A DNA stretch of 57,814 bases from JBMNCQ01 sp049366715 (GTDB lineage: Bacteria > Bacillota > Peptococcia > Peptococcales > BICA1-8). The stretch spans positions 1 through 57,814 of the forward strand of contig JBMNCQ010000016.1 of assembly GCA_049366715.1 (NCBI GenBank). Direction: 5' to 3'. Below the pieces are notes generated by a model. That model saw only the letters and a list, made by a program, of their open reading frames with translations. It was not told the DNA's origin and did not search any database. Within the stretch, counting starts at the first letter, position 1. Each line of letters begins with the position of its first letter. This document shows, piece after piece, positions 42,082 to 50,720 of this stretch. The translations under genes were made by a program, and so were the position numbers.

Positions 42082-43359
42082 ATGTTTTATGATTATGCTA
42101 AGATACATGTTAAAGCAGGTGCCGGCGGGAACGGTATAGTGGCTTTCCGGCGGGAAAAATATGTCCCTTATGGAGGTCCTGCCGGTGGTGACGGAGGCAA
42201 TGGGGGAAGTATTATTTTAGAAGCCGATGAAGGATTGAGAACACTTATTGACTTTCGGTATAAAAACCATTATAAAGGTGATAGAGGCGAACACGGTCAG
42301 GGTAAAAAACAGCATGGTAAGAATGCTGAAAATGCAATCTTGAAGGTACCGATAGGTACCATTGTTAAGGATGCTGAAACGGAGAGAATTATTGCCGACA
42401 TGACCCGGCCGGGGCAGCAGGTAATCGTAGCCGCAGGAGGAAAAGGAGGCCGGGGCAATCCTCATTTTGTCAGTTCGACCCACCGGGTTCCAACGCTAGC
42501 GGAGAATGGTGATCCCGGGGAAGAGCGCTGGATTATTTTAGAGCTGAAACTTTTAGCAGATGTCGGGCTGGTGGGATTTCCCAATGTAGGAAAGTCAACT
42601 TTAATATCCAGAGTTTCCGCGGCTAAACCTAAAATTGCGGATTATCACTTTACTACGATAACCCCTAATCTGGGTGTTGTAAAAGTAGCCGCAGGCAGGA
42701 GTTTTGTGATGGCCGATATACCCGGTTTAATCGAGGGAGCGGCAGAGGGTGCCGGTCTGGGACATAGGTTTTTAAGACATACGGAAAGGACCAAGGTACT
42801 GGTGCATGTGCTGGATATCTCAGGCTCAGAAGGCAGGAACCCTTTAGATGATTTCCGCATAGTAAATAATGAGTTAACAAAATACAGCAGTTACCTTACC
42901 GCAAGGCCAATGGTAATTGTGGCAAATAAAATAGATTTACCGGAGGCGGAAAATAATTTAAAATTATTACAGGAAGAATGCAGGGATTATGAAATTTTTC
43001 CTGTTTCAGCTGTAACGGGTGAAGGGATACAGCCCCTTATTTACCGGGTAGCCGATCTTTTGGATGAGGTCGAACAGCAAGAAGAAATTCCCCGTACCGA
43101 AGAGGAACAGTTGCGGATCGTTAAAGTTGAAGATAAACCTAAATTTTTTGTTGAAAAGGAAGCCGCTAATGTATTTGTGGTTAGCGGCCCGGAGGTTGAT
43201 AAACACTGGGCACGGACTAACTTTGATAATGATCAGGCAGTGAGCAGATTCCTGCAAATTATTGATGCTATGGGTGTAATAAAATCTTTGCGGGAAGAAG
43301 GAGCTAAGGATGGTGATGTTGTACGGATTAAGACCCTAGAATTTGATTTTGTAGATTAG
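42082..43359 (+). CDS. obgE: GTPase Obg
   Basis: 425 residues: the glycine-rich OBG domain (about 1-158, with GGPAGGDGGNGG and GHGQGKKQHGKN-like segments), the G domain with P-loop GFPNVGKST, switch DIPGLIEGA, NKID, and the C-terminal OCT domain (about 345-425). It binds the 50S subunit and links ribosome assembly with stress and sporulation. ATG 42082 follows AGAAAGGTGAG; the GTG at 42070 lies in the ribosome site. Confidence 0.96.
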   Translation: MFYDYAKIHVKAGAGGNGIVAFRREKYVPYGGPAGGDGGNGGSIILEADEGLRTLIDFRYKNHYKGDRGEHGQGKKQHGKNAENAILKVPIGTIVKDAETERIIADMTRPGQQVIVAAGGKGGRGNPHFVSSTHRVPTLAENGDPGEERWIILELKLLADVGLVGFPNVGKSTLISRVSAAKPKIADYHFTTITPNLGVVKVAAGRSFVMADIPGLIEGAAEGAGLGHRFLRHTERTKVLVHVLDISGSEGRNPLDDFRIVNNELTKYSSYLTARPMVIVANKIDLPEAENNLKLLQEECRDYEIFPVSAVTGEGIQPLIYRVADLLDEVEQQEEIPRTEEEQLRIVKVEDKPKFFVEKEAANVFVVSGPEVDKHWARTNFDNDQAVSRFLQIIDAMGVIKSLREEGAKDGDVVRIKTLEFDFVD

Positions 43360-43405
43360 CTTTTCAAACCGATTAAAATTAATTGGAGGAGGTACCGGTA
43401 CGGCC

Positions 43406-43594
43406 ATGGAATGTTTTGGCTGTGGCAACTGTCAGCAGGGTGAAGCCACATATTATTGCACTGCGAAGAATGGATTTGTGATTTTAGAGCAATCTACACC
43501 TAAGGAAAAAGTAAAGAATTCCAATTGGAAAAAAGGGGATCCTAATTACGAAAAACATCGCCGGTCTAAACGTGAACTCGAAAAAATAGTTTAA
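43406..43594 (+). CDS. Small cysteine-containing hypothetical protein (62 aa)
   Basis: Starts MECFGCGNCQQGEATYYCTA, with four cysteines that could bind metal, followed by a highly charged tail (NWKKGDPNYEKHRRSKRELEKIV). TTGGAGGAGGTACCGGTACGGCC precedes the ATG. I do not recognise the family; it may be a small zinc or Fe-S protein cotranscribed with obg. Confidence 0.6.
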   Translation: MECFGCGNCQQGEATYYCTAKNGFVILEQSTPKEKVKNSNWKKGDPNYEKHRRSKRELEKIV

Positions 43595-43640
43595 AATAGA
43601 TATAAGAAAGCTGATTGAAGCAGATCAGCTTTGGGGTCAA

Positions 43641-43790
43641 TCGTAAAAGCAAAGACAAAAAGCAAGTCAGTCATATCTCAAAATGAAACAACAGTTAGCG
43701 AACAATTAACCTGGTCACCCGGCCAGGTTCTTTAATGTTGTACCATAACCGGGTAGAGGTAAAGGTTTAATAGCTACAGCAGCTACAGTG
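43641..43790 (+). repeat. Duplicated segment copy 2 (diverged rpmA 3' end and terminator)
   Basis: TCGTAAAAGCAAAGACAAAA and the following 130 bases match the end of rpmA and its flank at 41092-41268 with several changes and indels. The hairpin AACCTGG...CCAGGTT survives at about 43707-43732 and may end obg transcription. There is no start, so it codes for nothing. Confidence 0.8.
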
Positions 43791-43924
43791 TCTGTTTTCT
43801 GTACTCTGTTTTCTGTACTCTGTGCCCTGTACTCTGTGCCCCGTTCTAGTCACCAGCCACCAGTAGTCACCAGCCACCAGTCACTAGTCACCAGCCACCA
43901 GTAGTCACCAGCCACCAGTCACTA
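43791..43924. repeat. Heptanucleotide repeat array 2, left of gap
   Basis: Eight heptamers of the TCTGTAC/CCCGTTC type (43791-43846) pass into AGTCACC and AGCCACC units with occasional three-base AGT interruptions, forming a larger unit of about 38 bases. Confidence 0.88.
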
Positions 43925-44024
43925 NNNNNNNNNNNNNNNNNNNNNNNNNNNNNNNNNNNNNNNNNNNNNNNNNNNNNNNNNNNNNNNNNNNNNNNNNNNN
44001 NNNNNNNNNNNNNNNNNNNNNNNN
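43925..44024. other. Assembly gap (100 N)
   Basis: Exactly 100 N inside the repeat array, the usual placeholder for a gap of unknown length. The true array is probably longer. Confidence 0.98.
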
Positions 44025-44165
44025 AGTCACCAGCCACCAGTAGTCACCAGCCACCAGTCACTAGTCACCAGCCACCAGTCACTAGTCACCAGTCACTAGT
44101 CACTAGTCACCAGCCACTAGTCACTAGTCACTAGTCACCAGTCACTACTCACTACTCACTAACCA
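44025..44165. repeat. Heptanucleotide repeat array 2, right of gap
   Basis: AGTCACC, AGCCACC, AGTCACT and AGTCACC units in tandem, decaying into CACTACT-type words. There are no unique spacers. Confidence 0.88.
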
Positions 44166-44445
44166 ACAGAGAACCGGGAACGATAAATTAAGATAATTAT
44201 AGCTAATTTACTGTGGGTTTACAAAGATTTCCTAAGGGATAGTCCGGGCTGCGGAGGGCAGAGTATAGAATTCAGATACCCTGATTGAATAGAGAGCAAA
44301 ACTAACTGCAAAGATAGCTAAGAACTGTAGAGGAGAAATAGGCGACAAAAAATTTGTACGAGCTCAATATATTTATGCTATAATGATGTTACTATACCCT
44401 CAAGGAGGTGGAAATACTAGGGCTATTTATAGCACTAGTAGTTAA
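44166..44445 (+). promoter_or_regulatory. Region before yhbY: promoter, ribosome site and interposed hairpin
   Basis: No gene seen. TTGTAC at about 44354 and TATAAT near 44378 form a likely promoter. AAGGAGG is at 44402-44408, 37 bases before the yhbY ATG. Between them ACTAG-G-GCTAT-TT-ATAGC-A-CTAGT (44416-44439) is an inverted repeat with one mismatch; folding it would bring the ribosome site to 13 bases from the ATG. Confidence 0.6.
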
Positions 44446-44739
44446 ATGTTAAATGGGAAACAGAGGCGATTTCTGCGCGCATTAGGAAATGCTTTAGACC
44501 CGATTGTACAAGTTGGCAAATCAGGAGTAACGGATAATGTAATATTTTCTCTTAATGAGGCCTTGACAGCCAGGGAATTGGTCAAAGCCAGGGTTTTAAA
44601 GAATTGCCTAGCTGAAACGAAAGAAGTAGCCGAAGAGTTAGTGACAAAGACTGATTCTCATTTAGTTCAAGTAATTGGACGGAATGTAATATTATATCGT
44701 CCTTCTGAGGATAAGCCTTTAATCGAATTACCAAAATAA
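44446..44739 (+). CDS. yhbY: YhbY family ribosome-assembly RNA-binding protein (CRM domain)
   Basis: 97 residues: a single CRM domain, starting MLNGKQRRFLRALGNALDPI with VQVGKSGVTDNVI, close to the GxxG-type family loop. It binds 50S precursors. A stop codon lies directly before ATG 44446 in frame, so no longer start exists, yet the nearest Shine-Dalgarno is 37 bases away behind a hairpin. Its place between obg and proB/nadD is common in Firmicutes. Confidence 0.92.
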   Translation: MLNGKQRRFLRALGNALDPIVQVGKSGVTDNVIFSLNEALTARELVKARVLKNCLAETKEVAEELVTKTDSHLVQVIGRNVILYRPSEDKPLIELPK

Positions 44740-44832
44740 AATACTACTAAATGTTTATAGCCGATAGCTAATAGTGTGAACTATCAACTGTTGGCTATTA
44801 TCTATTCTTTAACAACTTATGGCGAAGGTCTG

Positions 44833-45981
44833 GTGAAGGAAATGTGTAGCAGAGAAAAACATAAAGAATTGATTACTAGTGCCGGCCGTATAGCAGTAAA
44901 GATAGGGAGCAGCACACTTACCCATCAGACAGGTAAGCTCAATCTGAACCTGATTGAGAAGCTTGTCCGGCAGTTGATAGATTTACGCAATCAAAATAAA
45001 GAAGTATTATTAATAACTTCCGGGGCTGTTGGAGCGGGCATGGGTAAACTAGGTTTAACGGAGAAGCCGAAAACAATGCCTGAAAAGCAGGCTGCCGCCG
45101 CCGTAGGGCAGGGTATTTTGATGCATATATATGAAAAATTATTTTCTGAGTACGGTCAGGTTGTGGCCCAGCTTCTTTTAACCCGGTCCGATATCACCGA
45201 CCGGAGGAGATTTCTCAATGCCCGGAACGCTTTACTTACTTTATTGCAAAAAGGCATAGTACCAATTATAAATGAAAATGATACCGTTGCTGTTGAAGAG
45301 CTGAGATTTGGTGATAATGATACACTGGGTGCTTTAGTTGCCGGTTTAGTGGATGCTGATCTCTTAATTTTGCTTTCCGATATTGACGGGCTTTATACAA
45401 GCGATCCCAGAAAAGATAGCAGTGCCCGTTTAATTAAGGTAGTAGAGGAAATTACTACGGATATTCAGGGATTGGCCGGTGATGTCGGCAGCAAGTTTGG
45501 CAGTGGAGGAATGGTGACCAAAGTATCGGCAGCTAAAATCGCTGTTAATGCCGGGATTCCCATGATAATTGCCAACGGAGGCAGTGCAGATATTATCAGG
45601 AATATCTGCAAAGGGGAGGAGCTGGGAACCTTGTTTGTTCCCCGTGAGGTAAGACCCCACACCCGGAAACGTTGGATTGCTTTCGGTTCGGATATCAAAG
45701 GTAAGTTATGGGTGGATCCGGGGGCCCGTAAAGCGATCCTGGAAAATGGCACAAGCCTTCTTCCCAGCGGTATTACTAAAATCGAGGGCCGGTTTTTTTC
45801 CGGTAATGTGGTAAGTATCGTTGACCCCCGGGGACTGGAATTTGCGCGGGGTATTGTTTCATATAACTCTGAAGAACTGGATAAAATTAAAGGTATTCAA
45901 TGTAAAGATATCCCTAATATTTTAGGTTATAAAGATTATGATGAAGTAATACATAGGGATAATCTGGCATTAAGAATATAA
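44833..45981 (+). CDS. proB: Glutamate 5-kinase
   Basis: 382 residues: the amino acid kinase domain (AVKIGSSTLT, ITSGAVGAGMGKLGL, FGDNDTLGALVAGLVDADLLILLSDIDGLY, VGSKFGSGGMVTK) and a C-terminal PUA domain (about 290-380). It phosphorylates glutamate in the first step of proline synthesis and is probably feedback-inhibited by proline. The start is uncertain: GTG 44833 has GAAGG four bases before it, while ATG 44842 is nine bases further. Longer frames run into a repeat-like region. It is followed by proA 16 bases later. Confidence 0.93.
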   Translation: MKEMCSREKHKELITSAGRIAVKIGSSTLTHQTGKLNLNLIEKLVRQLIDLRNQNKEVLLITSGAVGAGMGKLGLTEKPKTMPEKQAAAAVGQGILMHIYEKLFSEYGQVVAQLLLTRSDITDRRRFLNARNALLTLLQKGIVPIINENDTVAVEELRFGDNDTLGALVAGLVDADLLILLSDIDGLYTSDPRKDSSARLIKVVEEITTDIQGLAGDVGSKFGSGGMVTKVSAAKIAVNAGIPMIIANGGSADIIRNICKGEELGTLFVPREVRPHTRKRWIAFGSDIKGKLWVDPGARKAILENGTSLLPSGITKIEGRFFSGNVVSIVDPRGLEFARGIVSYNSEELDKIKGIQCKDIPNILGYKDYDEVIHRDNLALRI

Positions 45982-45997
45982 TGGGGTGATAAATATT

Positions 45998-47251
45998 ATG
46001 ATTGCTCAAGAGTTGGTCGATAAGGGTGCCCTGGCCCAAGAGGCTGCCTACAATTTAGGTTTGGTGAGCACCGCAGCTAAAAACGAAGGTCTTTTAAAAA
46101 TGGCGGATGATCTGGTCATCTATACTGATGAGATACTTGCTGCCAATGAGCTGGATATGCAGCAGGCCCGGGGGAGAAATACCTCCCCGGCATTTTTGGA
46201 TAGGCTGCTTCTTACGCCGACAAGAATTGCCGCTATGGCAGAAGGTTTGCGGCAAATTGCCCGGTTAAGTGACCCTGTAGGAGAAGTCGAGAGTATGTGG
46301 ACAACAGGTTATGGACTACAGATTGGAAAAATGCGGGTCCCTTTGGGTGTTATCGGTATTATCTATGAAGCCAGACCTAATGTTACTGTTGATGCGGCGG
46401 GGTTATGCCTGAAATCGGGCAATGCGGTTATCCTGCGGGGAAGTTCCGATGCGCTGCAATCAAATAAGAAGATCACCGAGATCATCAGCCGGAGTGCCGA
46501 ACAAGCAGGATTGCCGAAGGGTTCTATCCAGCTTATTGAGGATACGAGCAGGGAAACGGCCAATCAGATGTTAAAGCTTAATCAATACCTGGATGTTCTG
46601 ATCCCCAGAGGAGGGGCAGGTTTGATTCGAAATGTTGTAGAAAATGCCACGGTTCCCGTGATTGAAACAGGTGTAGGTAATTGTCATGTATATGTAGAGG
46701 CCGATGCTGATTTACAAATGGCTGAAGATATCATTATCAATGCCAAGACCCAGCGTCCCGGAGTCTGCAATGCTCTGGAAACCTTACTTGTTCATCAGGA
46801 TATTGCGGAAAAATTTTTGCCGAAAGCAGCCCGGAGACTTTCCGAGTTGGGAGTAGAGCTGCGCTGCTGCCCGGAAGCCGGAAAAATAATACCGGATAGT
46901 AAGCCGGCTACGGAAGAGGATTATGCTGCAGAGTTTTTGGATTTGATTTTAGCGGTTAAAGTAGTAGCAGATATCAACAATGCTTTGCAGCATATCCGGA
47001 AATATGGAACGAAGCATTCGGAAGCCATAGTCACAAATGATTATCAGAAATCCCGTTATTTCTTGCAAGGGGTAGATGCTGCAGCAGTTTATGTCAATGC
47101 ATCAACCAGGTTTACCGACGGCTTTGAATTCGGTTATGGTGCGGAAATAGGTATTAGTACTCAGAAACTGCACGCCCGGGGCCCCATGGGCTTAAAGGAG
47201 CTTACCAGCTACAAATATATTATAATGGGTGACGGCCAGATCAGGAAGTAA
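45998..47251 (+). CDS. proA: Glutamate-5-semialdehyde dehydrogenase (gamma-glutamyl phosphate reductase)
   Basis: 417 residues, full length for the family. It has the aldehyde dehydrogenase-type fold with KMRVPLGVIGIIYEARPNVTVDAAGLCLKSGNAV and the catalytic cysteine in TQRPGVCNALETLLVH-type context (AKTQRPGVCNALET). It reduces the ProB product to the semialdehyde, which cyclises to pyrroline-5-carboxylate, also the product of the hydroxyproline dehydratase in this window. ATG 45998 follows GGGGTGAT; the GTG at 45986 sits inside it. Confidence 0.95.
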   Translation: MIAQELVDKGALAQEAAYNLGLVSTAAKNEGLLKMADDLVIYTDEILAANELDMQQARGRNTSPAFLDRLLLTPTRIAAMAEGLRQIARLSDPVGEVESMWTTGYGLQIGKMRVPLGVIGIIYEARPNVTVDAAGLCLKSGNAVILRGSSDALQSNKKITEIISRSAEQAGLPKGSIQLIEDTSRETANQMLKLNQYLDVLIPRGGAGLIRNVVENATVPVIETGVGNCHVYVEADADLQMAEDIIINAKTQRPGVCNALETLLVHQDIAEKFLPKAARRLSELGVELRCCPEAGKIIPDSKPATEEDYAAEFLDLILAVKVVADINNALQHIRKYGTKHSEAIVTNDYQKSRYFLQGVDAAAVYVNASTRFTDGFEFGYGAEIGISTQKLHARGPMGLKELTSYKYIIMGDGQIRK

Positions 47252-47629
47252 ACTTAAGATAAGGATAAAAAGTAAGGGAGGAATCGGAAAGATACTCCTG
47301 TGGTGATAAAAGACAGGTCTAATCACATGTGGAGTTACTTCTAAATTCTATATTATCCTAAGGTAAAATGATAACTTGGATGTCATGCATAAGAACTCCC
47401 TTCCTGTGTTATTAAGGGAGGTATGACGAAGCAATTCTGGCAGTTCTTACCGGCTATTTGACCTTTGAACCAAGCATTTTACAACGTAGTCTTAAAAAAG
47501 CTGAGCAAAGCTCAGTTTTTTAGTAGGTTTTTCTTAACAGCCGCTATATTTTTGTGGTATTATTTTTCAGAGATGTTTTACAAATTGGCTGCAAGGTATA
47601 AACCCTTTGGCTGCAAAGGTGGAGTAAAG
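47252..47629 (+). promoter_or_regulatory. Region between proA and nadD with a terminator and hairpins
   Basis: 378 bases without a gene. CTCCCTT-CCTGTGTTATT-AAGGGAG lies near 47397, and AAAAAAGCTGAG-CAAAG-CTCAGTTTTTT at 47494-47521 is a terminator. The region between could be a leader, but I do not recognise a riboswitch. Confidence 0.5.
47494..47521 (+). terminator. Terminator upstream of nadD
   Basis: GCTGAG-CAAAG-CTCAG with A-run before and T-run after. Its presence rules out nadD starts upstream of it. Confidence 0.8.
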
Positions 47630-48259
47630 ATGAGGAAAACCAAGGCAATTGGCATCATGGGCGGTACTTTTGACCCCATTCATTATGGCCATTTAGTAAC
47701 GGCGGAGGCTGTGAGAAGTGAATTTGAACTGGAAAAAGTTTTCTTTGTTCCTTCCGGAAACCCACCCCATAAAAATCCGGATCAGGTTTCAGATTCACAG
47801 CACAGATACTTAATGACCTTTCTTTCCATTACGAATAATTTATATTTTGAAACATCGCCCTTAGAGATCAACCGGCCGGGAAAATCTTATGCTTACGACA
47901 CACTGAAGATTTTTCATGATAAATTTCCCGGCTATCAGATCTATTTTATTACCGGTGCCGATGCCATTAAGGAAATTTTAACCTGGCACAGGGTCGAAGA
48001 GGTTTTAGATTTATGTTATTTTGTAGCTGCCACGAGACCCGGTTATGATTTGGAAGACCTGAAAAAAGAAGAATTAAAGGTCCTGCCCGAAGAGTATTTA
48101 AAACGGATTTTGATTATAGAAGTTCCTGCCATGGCGATATCTTCAACCAATATCAAAAAGAGGGTTAAAGAAGGAAAGCCGATCAAGTATCTCCTGCCGG
48201 AAGCAGTGGAACATTATATATATAAAAATAAACTGTACTTAAGTGAAAAAGCGGAATAA
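47630..48259 (+). CDS. nadD: Nicotinate-nucleotide adenylyltransferase
   Basis: 209 residues of the nucleotidyltransferase fold: IGIMGGTFDPIHYGHL at the start (GGTFDPxHxGH), VPSGNPPHK, and AISSTNIKKRVKEG near the C-terminus (ISSTxIR). It adenylates nicotinate mononucleotide for NAD. ATG 47630 has GGTGGAG five bases upstream. It lies 13 bases before yqeK in the conserved nadD-yqeK-rsfS order. Confidence 0.95.
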   Translation: MRKTKAIGIMGGTFDPIHYGHLVTAEAVRSEFELEKVFFVPSGNPPHKNPDQVSDSQHRYLMTFLSITNNLYFETSPLEINRPGKSYAYDTLKIFHDKFPGYQIYFITGADAIKEILTWHRVEEVLDLCYFVAATRPGYDLEDLKKEELKVLPEEYLKRILIIEVPAMAISSTNIKKRVKEGKPIKYLLPEAVEHYIYKNKLYLSEKAE

Positions 48260-48272
48260 AAGAGGAGTACTG

Positions 48273-48848
48273 ATGCCGGAAAAATATACTGATTTAATAA
48301 AAAAGAAATTAAGCTCCAAAAGATATAAACATTCCCTGGGCGTTGCCGCTACGGCGGGAAAACTGGCCGAACTTAATGATGCGGAGCCGGAGACAGCTTA
48401 TCTGGCTGGAATTCTCCATGACTATGCCAAAGAACTTTCTGCAGAGCGGTTATTAGAAATTGCTAAGGGTGCCGATTTAATTAGTGACGAGATAGAATTG
48501 CAGGAACCTCAGCTATTGCACGGACCGGTAAGTGCACTATTAGTTAGGGAGGAATTAGGCATTACCGATATGGATATTTTAGATGCGATAAAGTATCATA
48601 CCACCGGATGTCCTGATATGAAACTTCTCACCAAAATAATATATATTGCCGATTATATTGAGCCGCACCGGGAGTTTCCCGGTGTGGAAAAACTACGGGA
48701 AGCAGCTTATGAAAATTTAGACCTGGGCGTTTTACAAGGGCTGAATCTTACACTGCAACATGTGCTGGAGCAAAATGGTCTCATGCATTGTTTAAGTGTC
48801 CAGGCACGAAACCGGCTGCTCCTTAGTCGCAAAAGAGGGCAAGCGTGA
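48273..48848 (+). CDS. yqeK: HD-domain hydrolase YqeK (probable symmetrical Ap4A hydrolase)
   Basis: 191 residues. KHSLGVAATAGKLAEL and GILHDYAKELS are the HD metal motifs, followed by LLHGPVSALLV and YHTTGCPDM. Family members split Ap4A to two ADP. AGAGGAG lies five bases before ATG 48273; the frame extending to 48243 overlaps nadD and has no ribosome site. Confidence 0.93.
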   Translation: MPEKYTDLIKKKLSSKRYKHSLGVAATAGKLAELNDAEPETAYLAGILHDYAKELSAERLLEIAKGADLISDEIELQEPQLLHGPVSALLVREELGITDMDILDAIKYHTTGCPDMKLLTKIIYIADYIEPHREFPGVEKLREAAYENLDLGVLQGLNLTLQHVLEQNGLMHCLSVQARNRLLLSRKRGQA

Positions 48849-48938
48849 AACAATTTTAAGGGCTGAGGTTTTATGGTGGGGTTTTGCTGGTAACCGGTCA
48901 CTGGTAAACGAGTAACTAAATCGAGGAGGTATTTATTT

Positions 48939-49298
48939 TTGGAAAGCATAAATTTAGTAAAATATGTTGCTGAAGCTGCTGATGACAAAAAGGCACAAAA
49001 CATAAAAGTTCTGGATTTAACAGAGGTGTCAACAATCACAGATTATTTTGTAATCTGTACCGGTTCTTCGGCAACACAAACAAAGGCCATTGCTGATAAT
49101 ATTGAAGAGAAGCTGGAAAAAAATCAAAGTATCAGACTTTTAAGACGGGAAGGTTATCAGCAAGGCAATTGGATTTTGTTAGATTACGGTAGTGTGGTGG
49201 TTCATATATTTAAACCGGAGGAAAGGGAATTCTATAATATCGAAAGATTATGGGGAGATGCCCGGCTCTTAGAAATAGAACAATTTTTAGGTGAATGA
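48939..49298 (+). CDS. rsfS: Ribosomal silencing factor RsfS
   Basis: 119 residues: KAQNIKVLDLTEVSTITDYFVICTGSS, then QGNWILLDYGSVVVHIFKPEEREFYNIERLWGDA, the diagnostic DUF143/RsfS segments. It binds L14 and blocks subunit joining in starvation. TTG start with GAGGAGG nine bases upstream. Its end overlaps or abuts the next methyltransferase gene. Confidence 0.94.
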   Translation: MESINLVKYVAEAADDKKAQNIKVLDLTEVSTITDYFVICTGSSATQTKAIADNIEEKLEKNQSIRLLRREGYQQGNWILLDYGSVVVHIFKPEEREFYNIERLWGDARLLEIEQFLGE

Positions 49299-49299
49299 A

Positions 49300-50049
49300 A
49301 TGTCTTATGCCGAGTTAGCTCAAATTTATGATAAGTTAATGGCAGAAATTGATTATAATCAATGGGTAGAGTACTTAATAAGTCAGATGGATATCCATAA
49401 TGCACCGGGTAATAAAGTGCTGGATCTGGGATGCGGCACGGGAAGTATATCTATTCCCCTGGCTGCAAAGGGTTACCGGGTGCAAGGCGTTGATATTTCC
49501 CTGGAAATGCTTACCCAGGCAGAACAAAAAACCCGGGAGCAAGGACTCCATATCCCTTTTTATCAGCAGGATATCACAGAACTGCTGATGAATAATCCTG
49601 TTGATGTGGTAATATCTACCTTTGATACCTTGAATTATTTAACGGATCATTCACAATTAGCACAAGCTTTTACCAGAATCTTTAATTCTTTAACGGAAAA
49701 GGGGCTCTTGATCTTTGATTTGAGCAGTCCTTACAAGCTTTCTCAAGTATTAGGAGACAATATTTATACTTATAATACAGAAAACTTAGTATATATATGG
49801 GAAAATTTTTATGATGAACAGGCCAAAAAATGTCAAATGGAGCTTACTTTTTTCTCCAAAGACCAACGAACCGGCAGTTATATTCGTTTTGATGAAAGTC
49901 ATGTACAAAAGGTTTATCCGATAGAGGAAGTTACAGTAATGTTAATGAAAGCAGGTTTTACCATTCTTGCTGTTCATGGGGAATTGAACTTCCTGCCCCC
50001 CGGACCGGAAGAAGAACGTATTTTCTTTGTTGCCCGGAAAGGCGGCTAA
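49300..50049 (+). CDS. Class I SAM-dependent methyltransferase
   Basis: 249 residues with motif I VLDLGCGTGSISIPLA, post-I GVDISLEML and motif DVVISTFDTLNYL. The N-terminal YAELAQIYDKLM is typical of a Firmicute family found downstream of rsfS. The substrate is unknown. ATG 49300 has TAGGTGAATGAA upstream; the GTG at 49291 is within it. Translational coupling with rsfS is likely. Confidence 0.88.
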   Translation: MSYAELAQIYDKLMAEIDYNQWVEYLISQMDIHNAPGNKVLDLGCGTGSISIPLAAKGYRVQGVDISLEMLTQAEQKTREQGLHIPFYQQDITELLMNNPVDVVISTFDTLNYLTDHSQLAQAFTRIFNSLTEKGLLIFDLSSPYKLSQVLGDNIYTYNTENLVYIWENFYDEQAKKCQMELTFFSKDQRTGSYIRFDESHVQKVYPIEEVTVMLMKAGFTILAVHGELNFLPPGPEEERIFFVARKGG

Positions 50050-50069
50050 GAAAAGGATAATAAAGTTTC

Positions 50070-50540
50070 TCACTTTTTACGGCCTTTAGCGGTTATATGG
50101 TGTATTTCGATCCGCACAAGAGCAGTATGGTCGAAAACTTTATCCATATATGCCACACCTTCTTTTATAAAGCCTGCCGAATATTTGTCGAGAAACTCCA
50201 TGAGGACGGCTTTTTTCTCATTTATGTCTTCGATGATGAGAGCCTCGCCGAAAATGACTACACTTTGGTAAAGGGTAGAAAATTTATCCGGGAGAACCTG
50301 GGTAGCGGTTATGACGGTAAAGGATACTTTATTGTTATTTGCAATGTTTGCCAACTTATGACCTCGGGGGGCGCAGTGGAAATACACGTAATCATTTTTG
50401 TATACATAACTAAGGGGAAGGGCATAGGGGTATCCGTTATCACCGAATGTTGCCAGTACTCCATATTCACCTGTCGTCAAAATCCGTAAAATGTCTTCCT
50501 GATTTAATTGTTTTTTACGATTGATCATTTCCGGAAACAT
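50070..50540 (-). CDS. Pyridoxamine 5'-phosphate oxidase-fold flavoprotein (NimA-like)
   Basis: 156 residues. FPEMINRKKQLNQEDILRILTTGEYGVLATFGDNGYPYALPLSYVY and the later VYFHCAPRGHKLANIANNNKVSFTVI are the pattern of FMN- or haem-binding split-barrel proteins related to NimA. The role is probably redox. ATG 50540 has ACAGGAGG upstream; the longer frame to 50600 does not. Confidence 0.87.
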   Translation of the reverse strand: MFPEMINRKKQLNQEDILRILTTGEYGVLATFGDNGYPYALPLSYVYKNDYVYFHCAPRGHKLANIANNNKVSFTVITATQVLPDKFSTLYQSVVIFGEALIIEDINEKKAVLMEFLDKYSAGFIKEGVAYMDKVFDHTALVRIEIHHITAKGRKK

Positions 50541-50628
50541 AATATCAGCCTCCTGTAAATATTTATGTATAATTATACGATATTTAGAATAAATATACAA
50601 TAACCGGATTTTATTAGAAGATGGAAAA

Positions 50629-50680
50629 CAAAAAACCTAACTCCCTGGTAACGTAATTACCTCCGGCGTTAGGCTTTTTT
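50629..50680. terminator. Terminator after the HdrD/DsrK-like gene
   Basis: AAAAAACCTAAC pairs with GTTAGGCTTTTTT across a long loop with one mismatch. It works for the minus-strand gene 50721-52337. Confidence 0.7.
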
Positions 50681-50720
50681 AATAACCATAATAACAAATA
50701 TTGACGGCTTAGGTTTAGCG

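Noticed and set aside
43791..44165. CRISPR array
   Set aside because: Repeats are 7-base units in tandem with no unique spacers and no cas genes nearby.
44776..44832. proB start at GTG 44776
   Set aside because: The extension is repeat-like, lacks a ribosome site and is not part of the family domain.
47465..47629. N-terminal extension of nadD
   Set aside because: It contains an intrinsic terminator, and the GGTFDP motif must be near the N-terminus.
50097..50489. 130-residue ORF on the plus strand opposite the NimA-like gene
   Set aside because: Antisense to a clear conserved protein, with no ribosome site.
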